NCBI GenBank assembly: GCA_016793245.1
Contig: JAEUHW010000290.1
Span: 40,865 to 104,864 of the forward strand
Length of the DNA stretch: 64,000 bases
From: Planctomycetota bacterium
GTDB taxonomy: Bacteria > Planctomycetota > UBA1135 > JADKAF01
Reading direction: 5' to 3'
Shown here: positions 8,549-16,563 of the stretch, one piece after another
Position numbering within the stretch: the first letter of the stretch is position 1
Layout: each line of letters begins with the position of its first letter
Translations under genes and position numbers: made by a program
Notes under the pieces: generated by a model
Database searches by the model: none
Told to the model about the DNA's origin: nothing
The model's input: the letters and a program-made list of their open reading frames with translations, nothing else

Positions 8549-8875
8549 TCAGCAGTAGCCTGGAGGAACCATGCCGCCGGTCAGACGCTCGACCTGCTCT
8601 TGCTTCAGGCGCGCCGCTTCGCGCTGCGCCGAAGACACGGCGGCCACGACGGCGTCCTCGAGCGCGGCGACGTCGCGCGGATCGACGATCTCTCGGCGGA
8701 TGCTGAGGCGCACGAGCTCGCCTTGACCGTTCACCACCGCGGTGACGACCCCGCCGCCGGCCGAGGCTTCGATCTGCCTCTGCCCCAGCTCCTCCTGCAT
8801 GCGCTGCAGTCCGCGCTGCATCTCCTGGGCTTGGCGCAAGAGGCTGCCCATGTCGTGGAATCCACCACTGGCCAT
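8549..8875 (-). CDS. ybaB: YbaB/EbfC family nucleoid-associated protein
   Basis: 108 residues. The start is the ATG at 8875, with GGAGGG seven bases upstream; a longer reading frame continues but is unconserved. GSLLRQAQEMQRGLQRMQEEL is the N-terminal helix. IEASAGGGVVTAVVNGQGELVRLSI is the characteristic YbaB beta-sheet, and the C-terminal helix AVVAAVSSAQREAARLKQEQ follows. Dimeric DNA-binding protein of unclear detailed role, almost always found between dnaX and recR, as here. Confidence 0.95.
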   Translation of the reverse strand: MASGGFHDMGSLLRQAQEMQRGLQRMQEELGQRQIEASAGGGVVTAVVNGQGELVRLSIRREIVDPRDVAALEDAVVAAVSSAQREAARLKQEQVERLTGGMVPPGYC

Positions 8876-9047
8876 CGATTGCCCTCCGGAGGGAGTCGGA
8901 TTCGGGTGAGGAATTCGTGCGCAACGGCGCGCGCCGACGACAGCGGCCGCGCACCGCTGACCGACCACGAGAGTGCGCCGTGAAAGCCGAGGCGGCGAGC
9001 CCAAGCTACGAGCCGCGCGGCGCGCGCGCTACGTGGCGCTGGCGAGC

Positions 9048-10787
9048 TCAGTCCACTTCTTCGCCGTCGAAGAGCTGCTTCGCGCGATCGACCAGCGGAT
9101 CCGCGGGCCTCTCGCGGCGCGGCGCGCGCTCTCCCGCGGGTTCCCCCGTTCGACGCTCGGGAGCCGCGGAGCGGTCGACACGCGGTGCCTCCGAGCGCGA
9201 CGCGGACGACGGAGGCGCGGCGTCCCCATCGAGCACGAGCTTGGCCTGGGGTCCCAGCACGGCGCGCAAGCTCTCCTCCAAGAGCCGTCGATTCTGCGGG
9301 TCGTCGAAGAGGACGAGCTCGGTGAAGTCGGCTCCTCCGAGCGCCAGCGTCAGCTCCTGGCCGGTCCAGCGCAGCGGCGCCATTCGCCCGGAAGCGACTT
9401 CGTGAAGGGCGCGGTCGCGCTGGGCGAGCTCCTCGAGGAAACGCCCGAAGAGCTCGGTCTCGTCCTGCGGCCGCGGACGCCCCGCAGGGGCGGCGCTCCG
9501 GCCTCCGGCAGCGCTCGCCGACACGGAGCTCGGCGCCGGCGCTTGCGCGCGAGCCGCCGGGCTCGCCGCCGCGGGTCGCGGCGGAGCCGCGCGCGGCGCG
9601 GCCGACGCGCTCGCGGGTGCCGCGGCCGGTGCTTGTTCGAGACGCCGCGCGAGCGCGTCGAGCGACGTCAACCCGCGCAGCCTCGCGAAGCGCACCAGGG
9701 CGAGCTCGAGCACGAGGCGCGCAGCGCTGCCCGCGCGGCGCAGGTCGCCGCGCGCGCGCAAGAGCAGCGCCAGGCCGGCATCGATCCACTCGAGGGCGTC
9801 CCCTTCGCTCTTCTCCGCATCCGTGAGCAAGGCGCTCCACGCCGAGCGCTGGGCGCTGGGAACCGACGAGAGCTCCGTGTTCGCGCCGAGCGCACGCAGC
9901 AAGAGCAGCTCTCGCAGCGCGACGGTGAGCTCCTCGATCAGATCCTCTTCGCGCCGACCGCGATCGAGCGCCTCCGCGATGGCGCGCAACAGCGAGGCCG
10001 TATCGCCCTTCTGCGCGAAGCCGAGCCACGCGAGCGCCGCCGCGAGCCCGGAGCGCCCGCTCATGCGTTCGAAGTCCTCGAGCGATGGGACCCCCGGCCC
10101 CATCGCGAGGAGCTGATCGAGCATCGTCTGCGCATCGCGCATGCCGCCGCGCGCCGCCGAGGCGATCGCCTCCAAGACCGGGCGCGGAACTTCGCGCCCT
10201 TCGGCGGCCGCGACCTCCTGCAGCCGCTGCGCGATCTCGTCCTCGCGGATGCGATGGAACTCGTGGATCTGGCAGCGCGAGCGAATCGTCTCGGGGACCT
10301 TCTCCACCTCCGTCGTCGCGAAGAGGAACTTCACGTGCGGCGGAGGTTCCTCCAGCGTCTTCAGCAGCGCGTTGAAGGCCTCCGAAGTGAGCTGATGCAC
10401 TTCGTCGATGATGTAGACCTTGAAGCGCGAACGCATCGGCGCGTAGCCGACCTGCTCGCGCAGCGCGCGGATGTCGTCGATCTTGCGATTCGATGCGCCG
10501 TCGATCTCGACGACATCGACGTCGTTGCCCGCCGCGATGGCGCGGCAGCTATCACAGGTGCCGCAAGGCGTCGCGGTCGGCGCGCTCGCGTTCTGGCAAT
10601 TCAGCGCGGCGGCGAGGATGCGCGCCGTGGAGGTCTTGCCGACGCCGCGGGGCCCCGTGAAGAGAAACGCGTGGCCGAGGCGGTTCTGCTCGATCGCGCC
10701 GCGCAGCACGCGGGCGACGGCATCCTGCCCGGTGAGCTCGGAGAAGCTCTTCGGTCGGTACTTGCGGGCCAGGACTTCGTAGCTCAT
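9048..10787 (-). CDS. dnaX: DNA polymerase III subunits gamma/tau
   Basis: 579 residues. AAA+ clamp-loader motor with Walker A GPRGVGKT (45-52), zinc ligands Cys64, Cys75, Cys78 and Cys81, Walker B IIDEVHQLTSEAFNALLKTL, sensor 1 LFATTEVEKVPETIRSRC and domain III. An Ala/Pro-rich linker (about 395-450) separates the motor from a C-terminal domain (about 455-579) that should bind DnaE. I saw no A-rich slippery heptamer of the E. coli type in the linker, so gamma, if made, may arise otherwise. It lies 217 bp downstream of the SRP RNA gene. Confidence 0.96.
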   Translation of the reverse strand: MSYEVLARKYRPKSFSELTGQDAVARVLRGAIEQNRLGHAFLFTGPRGVGKTSTARILAAALNCQNASAPTATPCGTCDSCRAIAAGNDVDVVEIDGASNRKIDDIRALREQVGYAPMRSRFKVYIIDEVHQLTSEAFNALLKTLEEPPPHVKFLFATTEVEKVPETIRSRCQIHEFHRIREDEIAQRLQEVAAAEGREVPRPVLEAIASAARGGMRDAQTMLDQLLAMGPGVPSLEDFERMSGRSGLAAALAWLGFAQKGDTASLLRAIAEALDRGRREEDLIEELTVALRELLLLRALGANTELSSVPSAQRSAWSALLTDAEKSEGDALEWIDAGLALLLRARGDLRRAGSAARLVLELALVRFARLRGLTSLDALARRLEQAPAAAPASASAAPRAAPPRPAAASPAARAQAPAPSSVSASAAGGRSAAPAGRPRPQDETELFGRFLEELAQRDRALHEVASGRMAPLRWTGQELTLALGGADFTELVLFDDPQNRRLLEESLRAVLGPQAKLVLDGDAAPPSSASRSEAPRVDRSAAPERRTGEPAGERAPRRERPADPLVDRAKQLFDGEEVD

Positions 10788-11004
10788 CGCGCGGATCGCT
10801 CCGAGGAGATCGAGGCGCGAATCGTAGACCCGAGCACGCCGCGAGCGAGCGCTCTTCTCCGCGGCGCGAATGCAGAACTTTCTTCAAGGCCGCGGGCCGC
10901 TGCTGCTCGGCCGCAGGCTACATGCGCGCATCGTACGTGCGCAGCAGGCTCGCGCTTCCGGCGATCGGCAGCGCGCCCCAGCGCTGCTCCCCCATCGTCG
11001 CTCG

Positions 11005-11138
11005 AGGTGAGGGAGCGGAAGAGAGGCGGGCGCCCCGACAGCACACGAAACCGCATACTTATGGCTGCTCCGTTCCCGGCCTGACCAGGTTCGTACCGTC
11101 CCGTTGCGTCGGACCCGCCCCTCTTCCGCTCCCGCCTC
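11005..11138 (-). ncRNA. ffs: Signal recognition particle RNA (4.5S-like)
   Basis: Read on the minus strand, the apical domain is unmistakable: ACCTGGTCAGGCCGGGAACG followed by GAGCAGCCATAAG, which gives the symmetric and asymmetric loops bound by the Ffh M domain. The flanks 11114-11133 and 11011-11030 pair almost perfectly over 20 bases and form the long stem. The ends are estimated from where the pairing stops (GAGG at 11138, CCTC at 11005). About 130 nt, so the small bacterial form without an Alu domain, slightly longer than E. coli 4.5S. It sits between tRNA-Ser(GGA) and dnaX, like scr upstream of dnaX in Bacillus. Confidence 0.92.
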
Positions 11139-11167
11139 GCTGCGCGCAGGGCAACGAGTGCGAAAAA

Positions 11168-11257
11168 TGGCGGAGAGAGAGGGATTCGAACCCTCGATAC
11201 GGTTTCCCGTATACACGCTTTCCAAGCGTGCTCCTTCGGCCACTCGGACACCTCTCC
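11168..11257 (-). tRNA. tRNA-Ser (GGA anticodon)
   Basis: Class II tRNA of 90 nt with encoded CCA. The acceptor stem begins GGAGAGG and closes with the complementary CTCTCC. The anticodon loop reads CTTGGAAAG (anticodon GGA), the variable arm is long (TATACGGGAAACCGTATC, 4-5 bp stem), and the T-loop is GGTTCGAATCC. It lies 30 bp before the SRP RNA and may be processed from the same transcript. Confidence 0.97.
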
Positions 11258-11506
11258 GCGAGGGAGCATCGGACCTCGTCCTCGTCGCGCCGCGGCTTCG
11301 AGGCGCTCCTACCGCGACGCGCCGCAGCTTCGAGCGCGCGCGGCGCCGAGAAAGGCGCGCGCGCATCGCCGAAGACGAAACGCCGAAGACGAGACGCTGA
11401 AGACGCTGCGAGCCGACGAGGGCTTCGAGGTCCTGCTCAGTGCTTCGAGGCCCGAGGAGCAGATCACTCGGGAGGGACCGCGCGCATGGCGCGCGGGAGG
11501 AAGAAG

Positions 11507-11597
<91 letters not shown>

Positions 11598-11696
11598 GCG
11601 GGGCTCTTCCTCAGGCGCTGCGCACTCCGTCGATCCGGCGTCGGGCTTGCGCCTCTCGCCGTTCCGACGGCCGCACGCGGCCTTCGTCGAAGCGTA

Positions 11697-12224
11697 TCAA
11701 AGATCGTCTTCCGGAGGCGCGACGCTTGATCTCGCCTCGGGCTCACCGCCGCGCGCCTTGGCGCGTGCGCGAAGCTCCCGAAAGAACGAGGCCAAGAGAG
11801 TGCGGCTCTCCTCGGCTCGGACGCCTTCCTCGATCGCCACGCGATGATTCGCGCGGGGATGATCGAGCAGCTCGGCCAAGGATCGGACACCACCGAACTT
11901 GGGATCTCGCGGCCCGAAGACGACCCGCTCGACGCGGGTCAGCAAGAGCGCTCCGCAGCACTGGAGACAAGGCTCCAAGGTGCAGTAGAGCGTCGTGCCT
12001 TCGAGGCGCTTCGCCCCGAGCTCGGTCAGCCCCTCGCGCAGGGCGAGGAGCTCGGCGTGCGCCGTAGCGTCCCGCGCAGCCTCGCAGCGATTGTGCGCCC
12101 GGGAGACGAGGCGCTCGCCGAGGACGAGCACCGCGCCGACCGGGACCTCGCCCTCCGCCGCGGCCCGTCGGGCCTCGGCGAGAGCGAGGAGCATCCAGCC
12201 GTCATCTGCGGCGGTGGCGCTCAC
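11697..12224 (-). CDS. tadA: tRNA-specific adenosine-34 deaminase TadA
   Basis: 175 residues from a GTG at 12224. An ATG at 12269 is in frame but would overlap the 3-prime end of tRNA-Arg, and the family usually begins a few residues before the W-M-x-L-A-L helix seen here ([20 protein letters not shown]). Zinc and catalytic residues are present: His56 and Glu58 in [12 protein letters not shown], Cys86 and Cys89 in [12 protein letters not shown]. It deaminates A34 of tRNA-Arg(ACG) to inosine; that substrate gene is encoded immediately upstream on the same strand. The C-terminal tail (from about residue 145) is Arg/Glu-rich and variable. Start choice is uncertain. Confidence 0.93.
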   Translation of the reverse strand: MSATAADDGWMLLALAEARRAAAEGEVPVGAVLVLGERLVSRAHNRCEAARDATAHAELLALREGLTELGAKRLEGTTLYCTLEPCLQCCGALLLTRVERVVFGPRDPKFGGVRSLAELLDHPRANHRVAIEEGVRAEESRTLLASFFRELRARAKARGGEPEARSSVAPPEDDL

Positions 12225-12260
12225 GTTCGCTGCGGGACCGGTGCGGTACGACCGGTCGGA

Positions 12261-12334
12261 TACGCCCATGAGGAGTCGAACCTCAAACCTCCTGATCCGT
12301 AGTCAGGTGCTCTATCCAATTGAGCTATGGGCGC
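12261..12334 (-). tRNA. tRNA-Arg (ACG anticodon)
   Basis: 74 nt, class I. Acceptor GCGCCCA pairs with TGGGCGT (one G-U pair), the D arm is AGCTCAATTGGATAGAGC, the anticodon stem-loop CTGACTACGGATCAG carries ACG, and the T arm is GAGGTTCGACTCCTC. CCA is not encoded. A34 must be edited to inosine to read CGU/CGC/CGA codons; the editing enzyme TadA is the next gene downstream. A sigma-70-like promoter lies 14 bp upstream. Confidence 0.97.
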
Positions 12335-12347
12335 GAGGAGGGCGAAG

Positions 12348-12376
12348 GTTGTAAGGGGCGGAATCGCGCGTGTCAA
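12348..12376 (-). promoter_or_regulatory. Sigma-70-like promoter for tRNA-Arg (and probably tadA)
   Basis: On the minus strand TTGACA (12376-12371), then 17 bases, then TACAAC (12353-12348). The expected transcription start is about 6-8 bases before the first base of tRNA-Arg. One of the best promoter matches in the window. tadA, 37 bp beyond the tRNA, is likely carried on the same transcript and released by tRNA processing. Confidence 0.7.
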
Positions 12377-12466
12377 CGACTTCGTCCGGCTTCCTGGATC
12401 GTCGCGAGCGGGCGACTACAATCCCCCGCTCTTCCGAGCGCTCCACGTAAGCCACCGACGAACCCG

Positions 12467-13462
12467 ATGACCGCACCTCGCCATCTGATCTCGCTGAACG
12501 ATCTACCGCAAGCCGAGATCGAGAGCCTGCTCCTCCGCGCCCGCGACCTGAAGCGCGGCGCGACCCAGCCCACGCTGCAAGGCAAGAGCCTGGGTCTCAT
12601 CTTCTTCAACCCTTCGCTGCGCACTCGCACCTCTTGCCAGGTCGCGATGTTCCAGCTCGGTGGACAGACGGTGCTGCTCTCGTCGACCGCCGACTTCTGG
12701 GACTTGGAGACCCAGGAGGGCGCGATGATGGACGGCGAGAAGCCCGAGCACGTGAAGGACGCCGCGCGCGTGCTCGCGCGCTACGTCGATGGCCTCGCGA
12801 TCCGCACGGTGCGCGAGCCGGGGCCGCGCTATCGCGAAGACCGTCGCGACGAAGCGATCCAGCTCTGGGCGCGCCATTCGACGGTGCCCGTGTTCAACCT
12901 GGAGTCGATGCTCTGGCACCCGTTGCAAGCGCTCGCGGACCTGCTCGCGATGCGCGAGTCGCTGGGCTCGCTGCAGGGCAAGAAGCTCGCGCTCACGTGG
13001 ACCGCGAATCCGCAACCCCAGCAGGCTTCGGTCGCCAACAGCCTGCTCCTCGCCGCGGCGCGCTTCGGGATGGAGATCTCGATCGCCCATCCGGCCGGAT
13101 ACGAGCTCGACGAGCAGCTCGTCGCCGAGGCGAAGGGCGCGACGAAGGTGCGCGAGTGCTTCTCGATGTCCGAGGGCGTCGAAGGAGCGGATGTGGTGTA
13201 CGCGCGGTCCTGGGGCTCGCTGAAGCACTACGGCCAGCCGACGGTCGAGGCAGCGCAGCGCGGCAAGCTCCGCGACTGGATCGTCAATCGCGACCTGATG
13301 TCGCGCACGCGCGATGGGCGCTTCATGAACGCGATGCCCGTTCGTCGCAACGTCGTCGTCACCGATGACGTGATCGACGGCGAGCTCTCGCTCGTCTACG
13401 AGCAGGCCGAGAATCGGCTGCATACGCAGAAGGCCGTCCTCGAGCACTTCTTGAGCGCCTGA
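12467..13462 (+). CDS. argF': N-succinyl- (or N-acetyl-) ornithine carbamoyltransferase, ArgF-prime family
   Basis: 331 residues, ATG at 12467 with no clear Shine-Dalgarno. It has the carbamoyl-phosphate loop as FFNPSLRTRTSC (45-56), as in acetyl/succinylornithine transcarbamylases, and not the STRT form of ordinary OTCase. Other family marks are LTWTANPQPQQASVANS, VVYARSWGSLKHYG and AENRLHTQKA near the end, where the acetylornithine enzyme has a carboxylated lysine. In the segment MDGEKPEH, Pro93 aligns (from memory) with Glu92 of Xanthomonas acetylornithine transcarbamylase and Pro90 of the Bacteroides succinylornithine enzyme; that position determines acyl specificity. I therefore favour succinylornithine. 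Role: arginine biosynthesis through acylated intermediates. No other arg genes adjoin it. A -10-like TACAAT lies at 12417-12422. Confidence 0.88.
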   Translation: MTAPRHLISLNDLPQAEIESLLLRARDLKRGATQPTLQGKSLGLIFFNPSLRTRTSCQVAMFQLGGQTVLLSSTADFWDLETQEGAMMDGEKPEHVKDAARVLARYVDGLAIRTVREPGPRYREDRRDEAIQLWARHSTVPVFNLESMLWHPLQALADLLAMRESLGSLQGKKLALTWTANPQPQQASVANSLLLAAARFGMEISIAHPAGYELDEQLVAEAKGATKVRECFSMSEGVEGADVVYARSWGSLKHYGQPTVEAAQRGKLRDWIVNRDLMSRTRDGRFMNAMPVRRNVVVTDDVIDGELSLVYEQAENRLHTQKAVLEHFLSA

Positions 13463-13528
13463 GGACAGGCGGAGCGGCCGAGCAGGAATCGCTCCGAGAG
13501 CCTCTCCGGCGATGGCGGGCGCGGCGTC

Positions 13529-13700
13529 CTGACGGCCCGGCGGTGTTGGTGGGCGCAGCGTCCTGACGGCGCCGCGGGGTTGGATAGCGCAAAGCCTGAC
13601 GGCGCGTCGATGTTGGACAGCGCAGCGCCTGACGGCGCCGCGATGTTGGCTGGCGCAGCGCCTGACGGCGCTGCGATGTTGGTGCGCGCGCTCGACGGCG
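13529..13700. repeat. 33-bp tandem repeat carrying a GC-rich hairpin
   Basis: Five imperfect units begin at about 13529, 13563, 13596, 13629 and 13662 (spacing 34, 33, 33, 33). Each has CTGACGGC inside a GC-rich inverted repeat; the clearest is GCAGCGCCTGACGGCGCTGC near 13655, an 8-bp stem with a TGAC loop. The array fills the gap between the convergent argF-prime and SDR genes, where a terminator would be expected. The same core occurs after rpoC at 42112-42176. Probably a REP-like dispersed element acting at transcript 3-prime ends; function inferred only. Confidence 0.8.
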
Positions 13701-13708
13701 GCGCGGAA

Positions 13709-14713
13709 TCAGATCCAGCCGCGCTCGCGATACCACGCCGCGGTCGCCTCCAGGCCCTCTCGCCACGCGATCGTCGGCGCGAAGCCGAGCTCCGCGCGTG
13801 CGCGCTCGCCCGAGCAGGTCCAGGCCGGCGCGGCGAGCTCGCGCAGCTTGTCGCGGCTGAGCTCCGGTGCCTTGCCTCGCAGGCGCGCGTAGAGCTCGCT
13901 GCCGAACGCGACGCCGTTCGCGAGGAAGCGCGGGATCCGCACGACGCGCGCTCGCTTGCCCAGCGCACGCGCGATCACCTCGATCACCTCCGCGAAGGAA
14001 GGCGTCCCCGCGCCGGTGAAGAAATAGCTCCTACCGGTCGGCACCTCGCGCTCGAGCAGCAGAACGAGCCCGCGTGCGAGATCCGCCGCGTGGATGAGGG
14101 AGAGCTCGATGCCCGGGGCACCGGGGAACGGCGCCCAACCCGCGCGCGCCATCTTGAAGAACGAGAGAGTCGCGCGATCTCCGGGACCGTAGACCGCGGG
14201 CGGCCGAGCGATCGCGACCCGCAGGCGATCGGCTCGCCGCAGCGCCTCGAGTTCGCCCTCGCGCTTGCTCTGGCCGTACCACGAGATGGGCGCCTCGACC
14301 TCGGTCTCGAGACGCGCCGCCCCGGGGCGCGAAGGCCCGGCGGCCGCGAGCGAGGAGACGAGGACGAAACGCGGTGGCGCCGGCTGGCGCAGCGCGGCAT
14401 CGAGGAGACGGGCGGTCCCCTCCGCGTTCACCGTGCGGAACGCGGCGAGGTCGCGGGCGGCGATGAGCCCGGCGAGGTGCAGCACGGCATCGCAGCCGCT
14501 CAACGCCTCGGTCAGATCGTCCGCGGAGCCGAGGTCGCCGGGGCAGAGCTCCAGCGCGTCGGGATCGAGCCCGATCGCCGCGAGCTCCGCTCGACGCGAC
14601 TCGGCGCGCGAGACGCTGCGGACCAGCGCGCGCACGCGATGTCCTCGGCGCACGAGCTCGGGCAGGGCGAATCCACCGACGAATCCGGTGATCCCGGTCG
14701 AGAAGACGAGCAT
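13709..14713 (-). CDS. Extended short-chain dehydrogenase/epimerase, possible ceramide reductase
   Basis: 334 residues from the ATG at 14713; a longer frame reaches 14782 but its extra residues lie before the Rossmann strand. The NAD(P) motif is TGITGFVGG (6-14). CDAVLHLAG (74-82), VSSLAAAG with the catalytic Ser (119-126) and the YxxxK pair Tyr146/Lys150 in SWYGQSK follow. SLIHAADLARGLVLLLE is the extended-SDR substrate region. The exact substrate cannot be read from the sequence; other options are dihydroflavonol-reductase-like or sugar epimerase enzymes. It is divergent from a serine-palmitoyltransferase-like gene, and bacterial ceramide pathways use an SDR of this class (CerR) to reduce 3-oxo-ceramide, so that role is a reasonable guess. 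Confidence 0.85.
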   Translation of the reverse strand: MLVFSTGITGFVGGFALPELVRRGHRVRALVRSVSRAESRRAELAAIGLDPDALELCPGDLGSADDLTEALSGCDAVLHLAGLIAARDLAAFRTVNAEGTARLLDAALRQPAPPRFVLVSSLAAAGPSRPGAARLETEVEAPISWYGQSKREGELEALRRADRLRVAIARPPAVYGPGDRATLSFFKMARAGWAPFPGAPGIELSLIHAADLARGLVLLLEREVPTGRSYFFTGAGTPSFAEVIEVIARALGKRARVVRIPRFLANGVAFGSELYARLRGKAPELSRDKLRELAAPAWTCSGERARAELGFAPTIAWREGLEATAAWYRERGWI

Positions 14714-15033
14714 GGGTTCCTGGGGGCGTTCCGCAGCCGCGGCGGAAGCGCGCGTTCCTACCGCTTCGCCCGGCGCCGTCAAGCGCGGGGCCCCCTCCGG
14801 GCTCCGCCGCGGGTTGACATGCCCTCCGGCGCGCCCCTACACTCCGCCCCTTCGCAGGCAGCGGGTCGCCGCGCCTGTCGCCGCCGGCGTCCGATCCGCC
14901 GGGCTACCGTCCCCGAAGACCTCTCGGCAGATTGCTCCCGCTTGTGCGCGTGGCCGACTCCGGCCGCTCGTACTTCTCGAGCGTCCGCGAGGGCCTTCGG
15001 TGGAGCGGATCCAACGCTGGAGACCCTGCCCAA
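14714..15033. other. Divergent intergenic region between the SDR and SPT-like genes
   Basis: 320 bp that must hold the promoters of both divergent genes. A good plus-strand promoter is present (separate entry). I did not find a convincing minus-strand promoter for the SDR gene. An open frame covers part of this stretch in frame with the SPT-like gene, but it lacks conservation and is treated as leader. Confidence 0.6.
14814..14843 (+). promoter_or_regulatory. Sigma-70-like promoter for the SPT-like gene
   Basis: TTGACA (14814-14819), 18-base spacer, TACACT (14838-14843). The predicted start of transcription, near 14850, leaves a leader of about 180 nt before the GTG at 15034. This is an exact -35 consensus in a very GC-rich context, so a chance match is unlikely. 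Confidence 0.65.
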
Positions 15034-16248
15034 GTGCCCGACCTCTTCGACAAGGTCCTTCGCTTTCACGAGCTCGACGCGTTCAAGGCGGCTGGCCTCT
15101 ATCCCTACTTCCGCGCCATCCGCGCGAGTGAAGGCAACGAGGTCGAGATCGACGGCCGCCGCCTCGTGATGGCGGGATCGAACAACTACCTCGGCCTGAC
15201 CCACGACGCGCGGGTGAAGGCCGCCGCGATCCACGCGGTCGAGGAGTTCGGGTCCGGCTGCACGGGCTCGCGCTTCCTGAACGGGACCCTCGAGCTCCAC
15301 GTCGAGCTCGAGCGCCGGCTCTCCGCCTGGACGAAGCGCGGCGCGGCGATCACCTTCTCCACCGGCTTCCAGACCAACCTGGGCATCATCTCGTGCTTGG
15401 TCGGCCGCGAGGACGTGGTGTTCAGCGACCGCGACAACCACGCCTGCATCGTCGATGGCTGCCGCCTCTCGTTCGGCGAGTTCGTGAAGTTCCGCCACAA
15501 CGACATGAGCGACCTGCAGCGGCGCCTCGCGGCGTCGCCCGCCGACAAGGGCAAGCTCATCGTCGTGGACGGCTGTTACTCGATGTGCGCCGACCTGGCG
15601 CCCCTCGACCAGATCTGCGAGCTGGCCGACCGCTACGGCGCGCGCGTCCTGGTCGACGAAGCGCACTCCTTCGGCGTCTTCGGCGCGAACGGCCGAGGGG
15701 CCTGCGAGCACTTCGGCGTCGAGGAGCGCGTCGATCTCGTGATGGGGACCTTCTCGAAGTCCTTCGCTTCGCTCGGCGGCTTCGCCGCGGGACGAGCGGA
15801 CGTCATCGCCTACATCCAGCATCACGCGCGCTCGCTCATCTTCTCTGCGTCGATCGCACCGGCCTCCGCCGCCGCAGCTCTCGCGGCGCTCGACGTGATC
15901 GAGCGCGAGCCCGAACGGCGCGAACGCGTGCTGGCCATCGCCCAGCGCGTTCGAGACACCCTGCGCGCAGACGGCTTTCCCGTCCTCGGGGAGATCTCCC
16001 CCATCATCCCGCTCGTGATCGGCGAACGCGTGCGCGTCTTCCGCTTCTGGAAGCGCCTCTTCGAGCGCGGCGTGTTCACGAACCCGGTCACGGCGCCCGC
16101 CGTGCCGCAGGGCATGGACTTGATCCGCATGTCGTTCATGTCCACGCACACCGAAGCGCAGGTCGACTTCGTGATCGAGCAGGTGCGCGAAACGGTGGCG
16201 GAATTCGCCGACGAGCTGCCCTGGTATCAGGGCAGCGTGGCCGGCTGA
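15034..16248 (+). CDS. Alpha-oxoamine synthase, serine palmitoyltransferase-like
   Basis: 404 residues from a GTG at 15034 with GGAGA about ten bases upstream; an upstream TTG at 14932 adds unconserved residues. PLP fold-type I. Key residues are His136 (ring stacking, DNHACIVDG), Asp208 and His211 (LVDEAHSFGVFG) and the Schiff-base lysine Lys242 in MGTFSKSFASLGGF. GLYPYFRAI near the N terminus, GSGCTGSRFLNGTLELHVEL and the TFSKS-xASxGGF lysine motif match Bacteroides/Sphingomonas serine palmitoyltransferase better than 2-amino-3-ketobutyrate CoA ligase (TLGKA) or BioF. Predicted reaction: serine plus fatty acyl-CoA (or acyl-ACP) gives 3-ketosphinganine, the first step of sphingolipid synthesis. 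Soluble cytoplasmic enzyme. Divergent from a candidate ceramide-reductase SDR. No acyl carrier protein or bacterial ceramide synthase is next to it, so the assignment rests on motifs. Confidence 0.82.
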   Translation: MPDLFDKVLRFHELDAFKAAGLYPYFRAIRASEGNEVEIDGRRLVMAGSNNYLGLTHDARVKAAAIHAVEEFGSGCTGSRFLNGTLELHVELERRLSAWTKRGAAITFSTGFQTNLGIISCLVGREDVVFSDRDNHACIVDGCRLSFGEFVKFRHNDMSDLQRRLAASPADKGKLIVVDGCYSMCADLAPLDQICELADRYGARVLVDEAHSFGVFGANGRGACEHFGVEERVDLVMGTFSKSFASLGGFAAGRADVIAYIQHHARSLIFSASIAPASAAAALAALDVIEREPERRERVLAIAQRVRDTLRADGFPVLGEISPIIPLVIGERVRVFRFWKRLFERGVFTNPVTAPAVPQGMDLIRMSFMSTHTEAQVDFVIEQVRETVAEFADELPWYQGSVAG

Positions 16249-16563
16249 GAAGCAGACGCGGGAACGAACCGGCGCGAGATCACCGCCGTGCTCGAGCTTC
16301 GCCGTGTTCGAGCTTCGCGCGCTCCGCGAGCGTCGAGGGCTGCGCGTCGAGGTAGACTCGTCGCGGCCAGGCTCGGCAGCCGAGAGCCTCGCAGCGCGCT
16401 TCGCGCGCGCGAGAACGACGCCGCGGCGCGATCGACGTCGCGGCTTGCTCCGCACGGTGTCATGGGAGACACTCCCGCTCTGCGCGAGCCCTAGGGTTGG
16501 GGCCGCCGCGCCGTCCGTCCGCGATCGGTTGTGGATGGAGCTCTGCTTCCCCTGGGGGGTCCG
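16249..16563. other. Intergenic region upstream of dnaE
   Basis: 315 bp between the SPT-like gene and dnaE, both on the plus strand. Short open frames here are Arg-rich, without ribosome binding sites or recognisable motifs. I see no tRNA, clear terminator or promoter. Confidence 0.5.

Noticed and set aside
9048..10787. Programmed frameshift in dnaX
   Set aside because: No A-rich slippery heptamer was found in the linker; the codons there are GC-rich.
13529..13700. CRISPR array
   Set aside because: The units are contiguous imperfect 33-bp repeats without unique spacers of constant length, and no cas genes are present.
15034..16248. 2-amino-3-ketobutyrate CoA ligase or BioF
   Set aside because: The lysine motif TFSKSFASLGGF and N terminus fit serine palmitoyltransferase better; no threonine dehydrogenase or biotin genes nearby. 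Not fully excluded.
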